Positions 1 through 5,426 of a stretch of DNA of 64,000 nucleotides are shown here, piece by piece (positions within the stretch are counted from its first letter, which is position 1; each line of letters begins with the position of its first letter). The position numbers were made by a program, and so were the translations under genes. The notes beneath the pieces are model-generated. The model was given only the letters and a program-made list of their open reading frames with translations. It did not search any database and was not told the origin of the DNA. The stretch comes from JACQFZ01 sp041485885. Lineage in GTDB: Bacteria; Pseudomonadota; Gammaproteobacteria; Acidiferrobacterales; Sulfurifustaceae. The stretch lies in the NCBI GenBank assembly GCA_041485885.1, contig JBGPKL010000008.1:38819-102818 (forward strand), written 5' to 3'.

Positions 1-2
1 GC

Positions 3-149
3 GCGCTGCAACAGCCGGTGATGGACACGTGGCGCGGCAATCCGGCGAACGTGACGGCGGCGCAGAAGCAACTGCAGCGACGTGCTCGCTTCAACTCGCT
101 CGCGGCAACGGGCGGTTACCAGCCACAGATGGAACGCGAAGCGGCGTAA
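3..149 (+). CDS. C-terminal end of an unidentified protein (partial)
   Basis: An open frame enters from the left edge and stops at TAA 147-149, giving 48 residues that begin ALQQPVMDTW and end GGYQPQMEREAA. The segment is rich in Gln, Arg and Ala and reads like an ordinary soluble C-terminus. I do not recognise the family. The frame is open from the window edge and uses GC-rich codons, so a real gene end is likely, but the product cannot be named. About 215 bases follow before the next gene with no feature I can support. Confidence 0.5.
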   Translation, partial: ALQQPVMDTWRGNPANVTAAQKQLQRRARFNSLAATGGYQPQMEREAA

Positions 150-364
150 CTATGGGTTAACTACAGGAGCTGCTGTCCCGGCGTCTGTGATGGGCAGTTA
201 CACCGAACTCGTGTTGAATCTTGGTTTTCGGTATCGTGGCCTAATGCTTGCTGGTCTCCCAGCCCTAAACGAACGGACAGCCGGTCTGATAGATAGGGTG
301 TGGATTTGTTAGGCTATGGTGTATACATAAAAAGTACTAGGACGGCAGAAAGTGGTGAGAGGCT

Positions 365-619
365 ATGGCGAACGATTTGGATAAAGAGCTGAAGTTCTTC
401 GATGCACACAAGAAAGAGTGGCTGACGCATTACAAGGATCAATTTGCTCTAGTAAAGGGCGAGGGATTTTTTGGTACGTTTACTACGTTCGAGGAAGCTT
501 TTAATGCGGGCGTCGATCGGTTTGGCAATCAGCCGTTTCTCGTCAAGAAGATCGTGGAAAACGAGCCGAAGATGCAGTTCCCAGCACTGGCTGTCGGCCT
601 AATTAGTGTCCGTTCATAA
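365..619 (+). CDS. DUF5678-like small protein
   Basis: This 84-residue protein begins MANDLDKELKFFDAHKKEWL and has the pattern of short DUF5678 proteins: an N-terminal helix ending in a Trp, then a 'FALVKGEG..FGTFTTFEEAFNAG' stretch, which in the family reads as a strand, turn and helix. The function of that domain is not known. The ATG has GGTGAG (354-359) just upstream. It overlaps the aspartyl protease frame by 14 bases (606-619), so the two are probably translated together. Proteins of this type are often found next to retropepsin-like proteases, which suggests a functional pair; that is inference. Confidence 0.65.
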   Translation: MANDLDKELKFFDAHKKEWLTHYKDQFALVKGEGFFGTFTTFEEAFNAGVDRFGNQPFLVKKIVENEPKMQFPALAVGLISVRS

Positions 620-1103
620 CTCGCACTTTTACGTCCCGCGAGCGGACGGTAGTGTCTCTCAGCCCGACCCGAACGGCCTGCTTGCTGCAGGGCCAATTCT
701 CCAAATCGAGATTCACGTCCCGAAGAAGATAGCGCAAGTCCTCGCGAGCCAAGGGAAGCCTGTGCCCGCGCCACAGACTGGAATAGCACTGATCGACACG
801 GGCGCCACGATGACGTGCGTGCACGAACCGATTTTGAAGCTACTGACTCTTAATCCTATCGGGGCCGTAACTAGCGGGACAGCAAACGGTCCCGTGCAGC
901 AAAGCCTGTACCCGGCGTCCTTGCATTTCACAGCATTAGGTTTCGGTATCGAACTGGATCAGGTGGCCGGAGTAGATCTAGCGGGCCAGACAGTGCCCCT
1001 GAATCCACCTCAGAATGTAGTTGCGCTTATTGGAAGGAACGTCCTGAGCAGGTGCATCTTCATCTATAACGGGCCGGGCGGTTTCTGGACTCTTGCGATG
1101 TAG
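606..1103 (+). CDS. Retropepsin-like aspartyl protease
   Basis: A 165-residue protein starting at GTG 606, inside the end of the preceding gene. It carries the signature of single-domain (retroviral-type) aspartyl proteases: the catalytic loop ALIDTGATMTCV at about residues 59-70, and a C-terminal hydrophobic-Gly-Arg element, VVALIGRNVLSR, at about 138-149. Such enzymes act as homodimers, each subunit giving one catalytic Asp. There is no signal peptide, so it should be cytoplasmic. The substrate is unknown. The 14-base overlap with the DUF5678-like gene argues for coupled translation. The 3' end lies opposite the tail of a degraded minus-strand frame. Confidence 0.75.
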   Translation: MSVHNSHFYVPRADGSVSQPDPNGLLAAGPILQIEIHVPKKIAQVLASQGKPVPAPQTGIALIDTGATMTCVHEPILKLLTLNPIGAVTSGTANGPVQQSLYPASLHFTALGFGIELDQVAGVDLAGQTVPLNPPQNVVALIGRNVLSRCIFIYNGPGGFWTLAM

Positions 1104-1292
1104 GTCGATGTAGGCAAGCCGGCATAATTCCTTCCATTCCTTTCGCATCCCGGGGTTGGAGTGAGTCAGCGCGCAAAGATTGCGGGAATACGTATGGGGG
1201 GATATCAGTTTGTGCGCGATATCCGTTAACGTATTGAATAGGCCACTGGAGCCACTGTCGGCGTTGTACACAAAAACTAGGCTGCGAGCCAT
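978..1292 (-). pseudogene. Truncated copy of a small conserved protein (VFVYNADSG...LCALTH type)
   Basis: The frame starts at ATG 1292 and for about 55 residues looks like a known small conserved bacterial protein whose members read roughly VFVYNAD(A/S)G, FNTLTDIAHK, SP.TY.CNLCALTH, then MR.EWK. Here the CNLC pair is RNLC, so one conserved Cys is gone. After MRKEWKEL (about base 1126) resemblance ends, and the rest of the frame is only the reverse strand of the protease gene. The parent family normally continues well beyond this point. I therefore read it as a 3'-truncated remnant, cut where the protease unit now ends. Confidence 0.5.
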
Positions 1293-1296
1293 CTAA

Positions 1297-1375
1297 ACTT
1301 CCCTCTCTTTCGCTTGCTTCACGTGACCGTGCTTGACCACTGACGATCGTGCGCATGGCGCACGCTACGCTGGCT
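1297..1375. repeat. 79-bp dispersed repeat, copy 1
   Basis: A 79-base block running from ACTTCCCTCTCTTTCGC to CACGCTACGCTGGCT. By direct comparison it matches 2787-2865 at 72 of 79 positions with no gaps. Its right part, the palindromic GTGCGCATGGCGCAC and the CGCTACGCTGGCT tail, recurs alone at 3510-3539. It ends inside the remains of a toxin gene, where its TAG now closes the frame. Not coding. Confidence 0.85.
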
Positions 1376-1509
1376 GACTTACCTCGCGCCGCAATTCGAA
1401 CAAACCGTCGCCGAAGGCGCGCGTACGGAAGTCGCAAGTTCGGGCCGTGCTCGATCAGAAGTTCGACGATGCGCGCGTAGTCGGCGACCACATCCACGGG
1501 CCAGGATTC
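1365..1509 (-). pseudogene. HigB/Gp49-like (RelE superfamily) toxin remnant, frameshifted and truncated
   Basis: Read on the minus strand from 1509 the sequence gives ESWPVDVVADYARIVELLIE followed by HGPNLRLPYAR, then, after a one-base frame change, AFGDGLFELRREV. This is the core of phage Gp49-like/HigB toxins (dimer helix, HGPNLRLP, then L..GL.ELR). The C-terminus is replaced by the 79-bp repeat, whose TAG (1365-1367) stops the frame. The N-terminus is replaced by the palindrome at 1514-1576. No adjacent antitoxin (XRE) frame is visible. Non-functional. Confidence 0.65.
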
Positions 1510-1513
1510 AAAA

Positions 1514-1576
1514 AAATCGGGCTAGGTCTCGCGGTGACACATTTGATTTGTTTCATTGCAAGACCTGGCCCGATTT
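1514..1576. repeat. REP-like palindrome (19-bp arms)
   Basis: The left arm AAATCGGGCTAGGTCTCGC (1514-1532) and right arm GCAAGACCTGGCCCGATTT (1558-1576) are inverted repeats with two mismatches around a 25-base AT-richer loop. The GCAAGACCTG core resembles palindromes often seen near REP-associated tyrosine transposase genes, but none is in this window. Another GCAAGACCTGATCC sequence, without its partner arm, lies at about 2712-2725. Confidence 0.7.
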
Positions 1577-1600
1577 CGACGGTCGGAAAAGATTATCGTG

Positions 1601-1861
1601 TCACCATTTCAGCCGCTTGCTCCAGAACCCCCACGCGATCCCGTAAAACGCGCCGAGCACGAAACCGGCGACGGTGAACGTCACCAATCCGGTAACAAAT
1701 GCCACGGCACTACCGTAGATCGGCCAGGGACTGGCCTGCGCCAGCCAGCGGATCAGGCCGAACGGCGGAAATAGCGCATCGAAAATGGCGCAGAGGACAT
1801 ACGCCACACCCACGGTTGTCGCGAGCGACGCCGCGTACACACTCCAACGTGAATCTTTCAT
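1601..1861 (-). CDS. DUF5676-like small membrane protein
   Basis: An 86-residue protein, MKDSRWSVYAASLATTVGVA onward, with two hydrophobic segments (about residues 6-30 and 47-75) and a short basic C-terminus (WSKRLKW). The layout of two helices with a Gly-rich second helix ending in YGIAWGFW resembles DUF5676 membrane proteins, whose role is unknown. A start 10 codons upstream is open, but ATG 1861 is preferred because GGAGGG lies about 7 bases ahead of it. It stands alone, between a palindromic repeat and the IS relic. Confidence 0.65.
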   Translation of the reverse strand: MKDSRWSVYAASLATTVGVAYVLCAIFDALFPPFGLIRWLAQASPWPIYGSAVAFVTGLVTFTVAGFVLGAFYGIAWGFWSKRLKW

Positions 1862-1891
1862 GACATCCCTCCTCGAATGAACTGCGTGCAA

Positions 1892-2108
1892 AGAAGTGGC
1901 CCCACCAATCTAAACAGCAAATCGCGCCCGGTTAAGTGAGGCTCTGCGGTTAGGCTGCCGGCGCGAGCGGCAGCGATTCGAAGTACACGGCATCGGCTGT
2001 GCGCCGGTCAAGCGCGGTGTGGGGTCGACGCCTATTGTAAAATGCGAAGTAGCGTGCCAGAGCAGAGCCGTCACTTAGCCGGCTGTATCAATAAGTGGGG
2101 CCACTTCT
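1892..2108 (-). mobile_element. IS3-type insertion sequence relic with terminal inverted repeats
   Basis: AGAAGTGGCCCCAC at 1892-1905 is matched exactly by its reverse complement GTGGGGCCACTTCT at 2095-2108, giving perfect 14-bp terminal repeats 217 bp apart. Between them lies only the last part of a transposase (1950-2087, minus). The element has lost almost all of its interior but kept both ends, so it could in principle still be moved in trans by a related full-length element. I did not find a clear target duplication. Confidence 0.75.
1950..2087 (-). pseudogene. C-terminal remnant of an IS3-family transposase
   Basis: The minus-strand frame reads YSRLSDGSALARYFAFYNRR, then RPHTALDRRTADAVYFESLP and a TAA stop. 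The Y..FYN.RRPH.ALD...P...Y/F pattern is the hallmark end of IS3-family (DDE, rve domain) transposases. All catalytic residues are missing: the frame meets a stop at once upstream (2088-2090). It sits inside the 14-bp inverted repeats. Confidence 0.8.
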
Positions 2109-2124
2109 GACCTATCATGTCAAC

Positions 2125-2376
2125 ATGCGGCTCGGGAACAGGTTCATACAGCGCGAGGCCATTATCGGTGCCGTGGATACTTTTGAGCTGATCGAGTCGT
2201 ATCCCGATGACAAGTACTATCCGAGTTATTTGTTGCTCGGTAGGTCGGGGGCCGATGCGTTTCATGTACTTTTTGGCGTGGATGTTGCGGGTCATAACGT
2301 TCGCGTGGTAACGGCATATCGGCCGAGTCGCGATGAGTGGTCGGACGATTTGAAAACACGAAGGAGTAATGGATGA
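2125..2376 (+). CDS. DUF4258 domain protein, probable toxin-like partner (N-terminus altered)
   Basis: The product (83 residues from ATG 2125) contains the DUF4258 core: AIIGAVDTFELIESYPDD, then FHVLFGVDVAGHNVRVVTAY and the typical YRPSRDEWSDDLKTRR tail. The fold is RelE-like by family knowledge. In relatives the protein starts further upstream with an S.HA..RM.ER.I element. Here the matching part (TYHVNMRLGNRFIQREAI) runs directly into the IS terminal repeat, which ends at 2108. The native 5' end may thus have been replaced by the IS; the frame is open back to GTG 2095 within the IS end. The next gene starts at 2373, overlapping by four bases. Confidence 0.6.
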   Translation: MRLGNRFIQREAIIGAVDTFELIESYPDDKYYPSYLLLGRSGADAFHVLFGVDVAGHNVRVVTAYRPSRDEWSDDLKTRRSNG

Positions 2377-2594
2377 AATGCACAGTGTGTGGTGCCAGCA
2401 TGAGCCCAGTGCGTACGGATCTTCCGTTCAAACTGTCGGAGCAGCGTATTGTTATCCTCAAGCAGTTGCCGCTTCTGCAATGTAGCGCATGTCGAGAGTA
2501 CCTAATCGAGGATCGAGTCATGCAGCGCATCGACAGCCTATTGGCCGAAGCTCACGGGACAGCGGAACTTGAAGTTATCCGATTCGCGGCGTGA
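2373..2594 (+). CDS. YgiT-type zinc-finger protein (MqsA N-domain-like, putative antitoxin)
   Basis: A 73-residue protein with paired CxxC motifs, C3-V-C-G6 (MKCTVCG) and about 35 residues later LLQCSAC, the zinc-binding arrangement of YgiT/MqsA N-terminal domains. The helix-turn-helix half of MqsA is absent, as in many short members of this family. Its ATG overlaps the end of the DUF4258 gene (ATGGATGA context), so the pair is translationally coupled. DUF4258 plus YgiT-zinc-finger is a recurrent TA-like pair; activity here is unproven, especially given the damaged partner. Confidence 0.7.
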   Translation: MKCTVCGASMSPVRTDLPFKLSEQRIVILKQLPLLQCSACREYLIEDRVMQRIDSLLAEAHGTAELEVIRFAA

Positions 2595-2745
2595 TACACC
2601 GCGTGGGGAGGAGCAGGGGTCACGGCAAGGGACAAGTTTTACGCCTTTTTGCTGCCTCACTACAGCGCAGTGAGTCGGGTGGTGGGGCAGCGGAAGGTGC
2701 GATGTTTCAGCGCAAGACCTGATCCTATTTACTCGTAAAAACCCC

Positions 2746-2787
2746 ATGTAGGGTGGGTGGAGCGAAGCGCAACCCACCGAAATAATA
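2746..2787. repeat. Half copy of the AATAATAT double-palindrome repeat
   Basis: ATGTAGGGTGGGTGGAGCGA followed by AGCGCAACCCACCGAAATAATA forms one palindromic arm (GGTGGGT...ACCCACC) plus the AT core. The second arm is missing; the 79-bp repeat begins where it would be. The 150 bases before it (2595-2745) hold a short readable frame of unknown identity and nothing I can name. Confidence 0.75.
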
Positions 2788-2865
2788 CTTACCTCTCTTT
2801 CGTTTGCTCCACGTGACCGTGCTTGACCACTGATAATCATGCGCATGGCGCACGCTACGTTGGCT
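2787..2865. repeat. 79-bp dispersed repeat, copy 2
   Basis: Matches 1297-1375 at 72 of 79 positions in the same orientation. It directly abuts the half double-palindrome repeat on its left and ends five bases before the stop codon of the HAD hydrolase gene on its right. Confidence 0.85.
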
Positions 2866-2870
2866 CGCGT

Positions 2871-3482
2871 TTAGGCGCTGCCCCGCGCGTACAATCCTTC
2901 GGCCCGCAGGATCGGCTCGATTTCCGAAAAACCGCTGACGTGGAACGCATTGATTCCTACGGCGCGCGCGGCGGCTACGTTCGGCTCCAGATCGTCAAAG
3001 AAGTAGACCGCGTCCGCAGCGACACGAAGTTCGCGCAGCGCGTGCTCATAGGCCTCACGATCGGGTTTCATGAATCCGGTCAGATGAGAGGCAAAGCATG
3101 AATCGAACAGCTCCGACAACTTAGGAAGGCGTAACCAATGCACTGCGTTGGTGTTGCTTAGACATGCCACACGATGCTGAGCCCGAAGAGACCGAATGAG
3201 CGCCGTGGCGCCGTCAAAGTAACCTTTGACCCAAGTTGCAAAGAACTCAATAAACTCCGACTCACTCAGCGGCAATTCCCATTCTTTGATGAACGCTCGC
3301 GCAAATACCCGGGTTGATGTCTGACCTCGTTCGAAAAGATTCACTGCGCGAGACCGATGCCAACGTTCGAGCACTACACGCGGGTCGTTCATCGAGGGGA
3401 GGAGTGTTCGCAAAACGTCGCGGCCGGTGGTCTCAACGAGTACACCACCGAGATCAAATAAAATTACCTTTTCGCTGCGCAT
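2871..3482 (-). CDS. HAD-superfamily hydrolase (subfamily IA-like)
   Basis: About 203 residues from ATG 3482. HAD motif I is right at the N-terminus (VILFDLGGVLVE, nucleophile Asp), motif II is CLSNTN, the Lys is in GFMKPD, and motif IV is VYFFDDLEPNV with its acidic pair. A helical cap lies between residues about 20 and 90. The motifs indicate a phosphatase or dehalogenase-type enzyme similar to the YihX/alpha-D-glucose-1-phosphatase group; the substrate cannot be read from the sequence. A GTG five codons upstream (3497) is an alternative start; neither has a strong ribosome binding site. Confidence 0.8.
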   Translation of the reverse strand: MRSEKVILFDLGGVLVETTGRDVLRTLLPSMNDPRVVLERWHRSRAVNLFERGQTSTRVFARAFIKEWELPLSESEFIEFFATWVKGYFDGATALIRSLRAQHRVACLSNTNAVHWLRLPKLSELFDSCFASHLTGFMKPDREAYEHALRELRVAADAVYFFDDLEPNVAAARAVGINAFHVSGFSEIEPILRAEGLYARGSA

Positions 3483-3509
3483 TGAGAGAACGCTCACCGC
3501 TCAGAAACA

Positions 3510-3539
3510 ATCGTGCGCATGGCGCACGCTACGCTGGCT
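3510..3539. repeat. Partial copy (right end) of the 79-bp repeat
   Basis: ATCGTGCGCATGGCGCACGC then TACGCTGGCT repeats the last 30 bases of the 1297-1375 element. GTGCGCATGGCGCAC inside it is a near-perfect palindrome. It lies between the HAD gene and the stop codon of the next minus-strand gene. Confidence 0.75.
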
Positions 3540-3879
3540 ACTTGAGAAGAATGTCGCCGAACCCCCAAACGAAAGTTCCGACAACCACGAATACGTGCGC
3601 GGCAATACGCAACCGTGGGAACGGTGGCGGGATGTCTAGGTTAGAGATCATTGGGCCACCCCAGGTACCAAGACCAGCAACGCGATTGTTCAATACCTCC
3701 TGTTGCACCTGCAACAGCCCATACTCAGCCGCGGCGCCAAGCAGCACAACAATCGAACCACCGCGAGCAAACCACATTGAGTCGACTTTGATTCCTAGAA
3801 GAAGAAAAATGAAAAATGCGATGGCGCCAGCAATGAGGCAACCAAACGGGTAACGATAGTTAATGGTGAGGCTGTTCAT
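3538..3879 (-). CDS. Small membrane protein of unknown function
   Basis: A 113-residue protein with three likely membrane helices: about residues 12-30 (FGCLIAGAIAFFIFLLLGI), 36-54 (FARGGSIVVLLGAAAEYGLL) and 92-110 (AAHVFVVVGTFVWGFGDIL). I do not recognise the family. Its stop codon lies just inside the short repeat at 3510-3539. It runs in the same direction as the next gene, with a 33-base gap, so the two may be co-transcribed. Confidence 0.6.
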   Translation of the reverse strand: MNSLTINYRYPFGCLIAGAIAFFIFLLLGIKVDSMWFARGGSIVVLLGAAAEYGLLQVQQEVLNNRVAGLGTWGGPMISNLDIPPPFPRLRIAAHVFVVVGTFVWGFGDILLK

Positions 3880-3912
3880 AGCGATGCCCGAGCGTTAATA
3901 ACTCAGCCTTCG

Positions 3913-4317
3913 TTAGGAGTAAAAGTCACTAGTGGTCCATCCATTGCGTCGCTGGAGCATGTCTCGATGCGCAAGGTTTAGAGCTGAAATTTCATCCAAA
4001 TACTCTTGAGGAACGGATGTAGCTTCGTTCCATACATTCTCGGGATCATATTTGGCTCGAATAGCTCGGTGCTTTCCTTCATATTCCCAGAACTCTGCCT
4101 CATCCTTCTCTTCTCGCTGTTTTTCCGCTTTCCGTTTCTTCCGCTGCTCAGGAAACTTGGCTACAAGCCAATAGCAGCTATATAGAAAAAAACCACCGAT
4201 AGTTACCAGGAGGATCGTATTCAAGAAACCTGGATAGAACTGCCTCGCCAGAATTAGGAGAATGATGCCAAGTAGGAAGTTCGTGACGTTCATATGCCAC
4301 CCGATGAAAATGCCCAA
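3913..4317 (-). CDS. Membrane-anchored hypothetical protein with charged tail
   Basis: A 134-residue protein with two adjacent N-terminal membrane helices (about residues 12-26 and 32-52), then a strongly charged segment (EQRKKRKAEKQREEKDEAEF) and a soluble C-terminal part. ATG 4293 (MNVTNFLLG) is a second possible start and would leave a cleaner membrane segment. The family is not recognised. Base composition is lower in GC than the core genes, fitting an acquired gene. The TAGTACC iterons lie immediately upstream. Confidence 0.55.
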   Translation of the reverse strand: MGIFIGWHMNVTNFLLGIILLILARQFYPGFLNTILLVTIGGFFLYSCYWLVAKFPEQRKKRKAEKQREEKDEAEFWEYEGKHRAIRAKYDPENVWNEATSVPQEYLDEISALNLAHRDMLQRRNGWTTSDFYS

Positions 4318-4333
4318 CTATGATTAGACGGCA

Positions 4334-4377
4334 TAGTACCTAGTACCCGCTAGTACCGGTTCCTACTATGTAGTACC
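4334..4377. promoter_or_regulatory. Four TAGTACC direct repeats
   Basis: TAGTACC occurs at 4334-4340, 4341-4347, 4351-4357 and 4371-4377, and TACTATGTAGTA overlaps the last copy as a partial palindrome. The cluster starts 17 bases upstream of the minus-strand gene at 3913-4317, so it may be an operator for that gene; a regulator is not apparent. Confidence 0.5.
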
Positions 4378-4416
4378 AAAATACTACATCCAGACGCTGG
4401 CGCGCGAGTCATTAAA

Positions 4417-4541
4417 AGCCATCTCAAAAACCCCATGTAGGGTGGGTGAAGCGAAGCGCAACCCGCCGAAATAATATTTTGTTGGGTTCCGCCGCTCGCG
4501 CGGCTGCACCCAACCTACATAGAGGCACTTTTGAGATAGCC
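4417..4541. repeat. Full double-palindrome repeat with outer inverted repeats
   Basis: Left outer arm AGCCATCTCAAAA (4417-4429) and right outer arm TTTTGAGATAGCC (4529-4541) are imperfect inverted repeats. Inside are the palindrome GTAGGGTGGGTGAAGCGAAG...ACCCGCC, the core AAATAATATT, and a second palindrome GTTGGGT..CGCTCGCGCGG..ACCCAACCTACAT. The whole has the look of a small non-autonomous element. Confidence 0.75.
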
Positions 4542-4710
4542 TCTACTCAATCGAGACCGAGTGATCCGCACCGTCGTTTCGGTGCGTTGCGCTCTCTACA
4601 CACTGCCTCTCGAAAACCACGAGCGGTGCCTGGCCTCGATCACGGGCGCCGTCGGCATCACGGCGTTCCGGCTCGTCTTCCTAACCCGCAGCTATTAGCC
4701 ATAGAGCGTT

Positions 4711-4739
4711 TTGACGTTATAGCGTCTGAACGCTATGCT
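4711..4739 (+). promoter_or_regulatory. Sigma-70 promoter overlapped by palindromic operator of the CopG/RelE module
   Basis: -35 TTGACG (4711-4716), 17-base spacer, -10 TATGCT (4734-4739). The palindrome ATAGCGT-CTGA-ACGCTAT (4719-4736) covers the spacer and most of the -10. A ribbon-helix-helix antitoxin bound here would block the promoter, the usual autoregulation of such modules. GAGG (4747-4750) then serves the ATG at 4760. Confidence 0.7.
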
Positions 4740-4759
4740 GCGGCACGAGGTAATACATC

Positions 4760-4993
4760 ATGAGCGAAACGTCCAAGCGTGCCACTGTGTACTTTGAGCC
4801 GGCACTGCACAAAGCGGTGCGCCTAAAGGCGGCGCATACGCATCGGTCGGTATCGGATATCGTCAACGATGCGGTGCGCGCGGCGTTGCGGGAGGATCAG
4901 GAAGATCTGGCGGCGTTCGAGCAACGTGCGGCCGAGCCGGTGATTTCCTACGAAGCGCTGCTGAAGGATTTAAAGGCGCATGGCAAATTATGA
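4760..4993 (+). CDS. CopG/ribbon-helix-helix antitoxin
   Basis: A 77-residue protein: the N-terminal ribbon ATVYFEPALHKAVRLKA is followed by the two helices of an RHH fold (RSVSDIVNDAVRAAL). The acidic C-terminal tail with E..AEPVISYEALLKDLKAHG is the toxin-neutralising type seen in RelB/CopG antitoxins. It binds DNA as a dimer, and the palindrome at 4719-4736 is the likely site. It overlaps the toxin gene by 14 bases. Confidence 0.85.
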   Translation: MSETSKRATVYFEPALHKAVRLKAAHTHRSVSDIVNDAVRAALREDQEDLAAFEQRAAEPVISYEALLKDLKAHGKL

Positions 4994-5243
4994 TCTGGTA
5001 TTCAAGAAATCCGTCACCAAAGATCTGCGTGCGTTTCCCAAACAAGATGTCAAACGCATCATGCAACGAATCCGTTCGCTGGCGGAGAATCCGCGACCGG
5101 TAGGTTGCGAAAAACTTTCCGGTTATGACAGATATCGGATTCGGCAGGGTATGTATCGGATCATCTATGAAATCGAAGACAAGAAACTGACCGTGCTGGT
5201 CGTCAAGGTCGGTCATCGACGTGAGGTTTATCGGAATAGCTAG
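4980..5243 (+). CDS. RelE/ParE-family toxin
   Basis: An 87-residue protein with the canonical order YDLVFKKSVTKDL, LRAFPKQDVKRIMQRI, LAENPRPVGCEKLSGYDRYR, IRQGMYRIIYEIEDKKLTVL, VVKVGHRREVYR. These match RelE-type mRNA interferases, with basic residues R..QG.YR and GHR.EVYR near the C-terminus. The closest named type is the RelE/YafQ-like group paired with CopG antitoxins. It starts inside the antitoxin gene, giving coupled translation. The frame is intact. Confidence 0.85.
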   Translation: MANYDLVFKKSVTKDLRAFPKQDVKRIMQRIRSLAENPRPVGCEKLSGYDRYRIRQGMYRIIYEIEDKKLTVLVVKVGHRREVYRNS

Positions 5244-5262
5244 AAGCCATCGCAAAAACTCC

Positions 5263-5356
5263 CTGTAGGGTGGGTGGAGCAAAGCGTAACCCATCGAAAT
5301 AATACATTGTCGTTGCTGCCCAGGGTGCAACAACACCGGTTGCACCCAACCTACAT
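5263..5356. repeat. Double-palindrome repeat
   Basis: CTGTAGGGTGGGTGGAGCAA opens the first arm, AAATAATACATT is the core, and GGTGCAACAACACCGGTTGC..CCAACCTACAT closes it. It is the same family as 4417-4541, and the preceding AAGCCATCGCAAAAAC echoes that element's outer arm. It sits between the RelE toxin gene and the oxidoreductase gene, downstream of both. Confidence 0.75.
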
Positions 5357-5426
5357 GGAGGCATTAGCACCGGATTTCCCTGTGCGCTGCACAGGTACCC
5401 ACGCAGCGGCAATCGGCAGGTCGTAA

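Noticed and set aside
255..315. CCCTAAAC ... GTTAGGC pair resembling attC boxes upstream of the DUF5678-like gene
   Set aside because: The boxes are present, but the sequence between them does not form a stem, so chance is likelier.
2596..2740. In-frame stretch resembling a protein end (FYAFLLPHYSAVSRVVGQRK)
   Set aside because: No start codon with a ribosome site and no family that I recognise; may be a fragment but cannot be supported.
1..5400. Prophage remnant at the left edge
   Set aside because: No capsid, terminase, integrase or lysis gene is visible; small TA-like genes alone do not show a phage.
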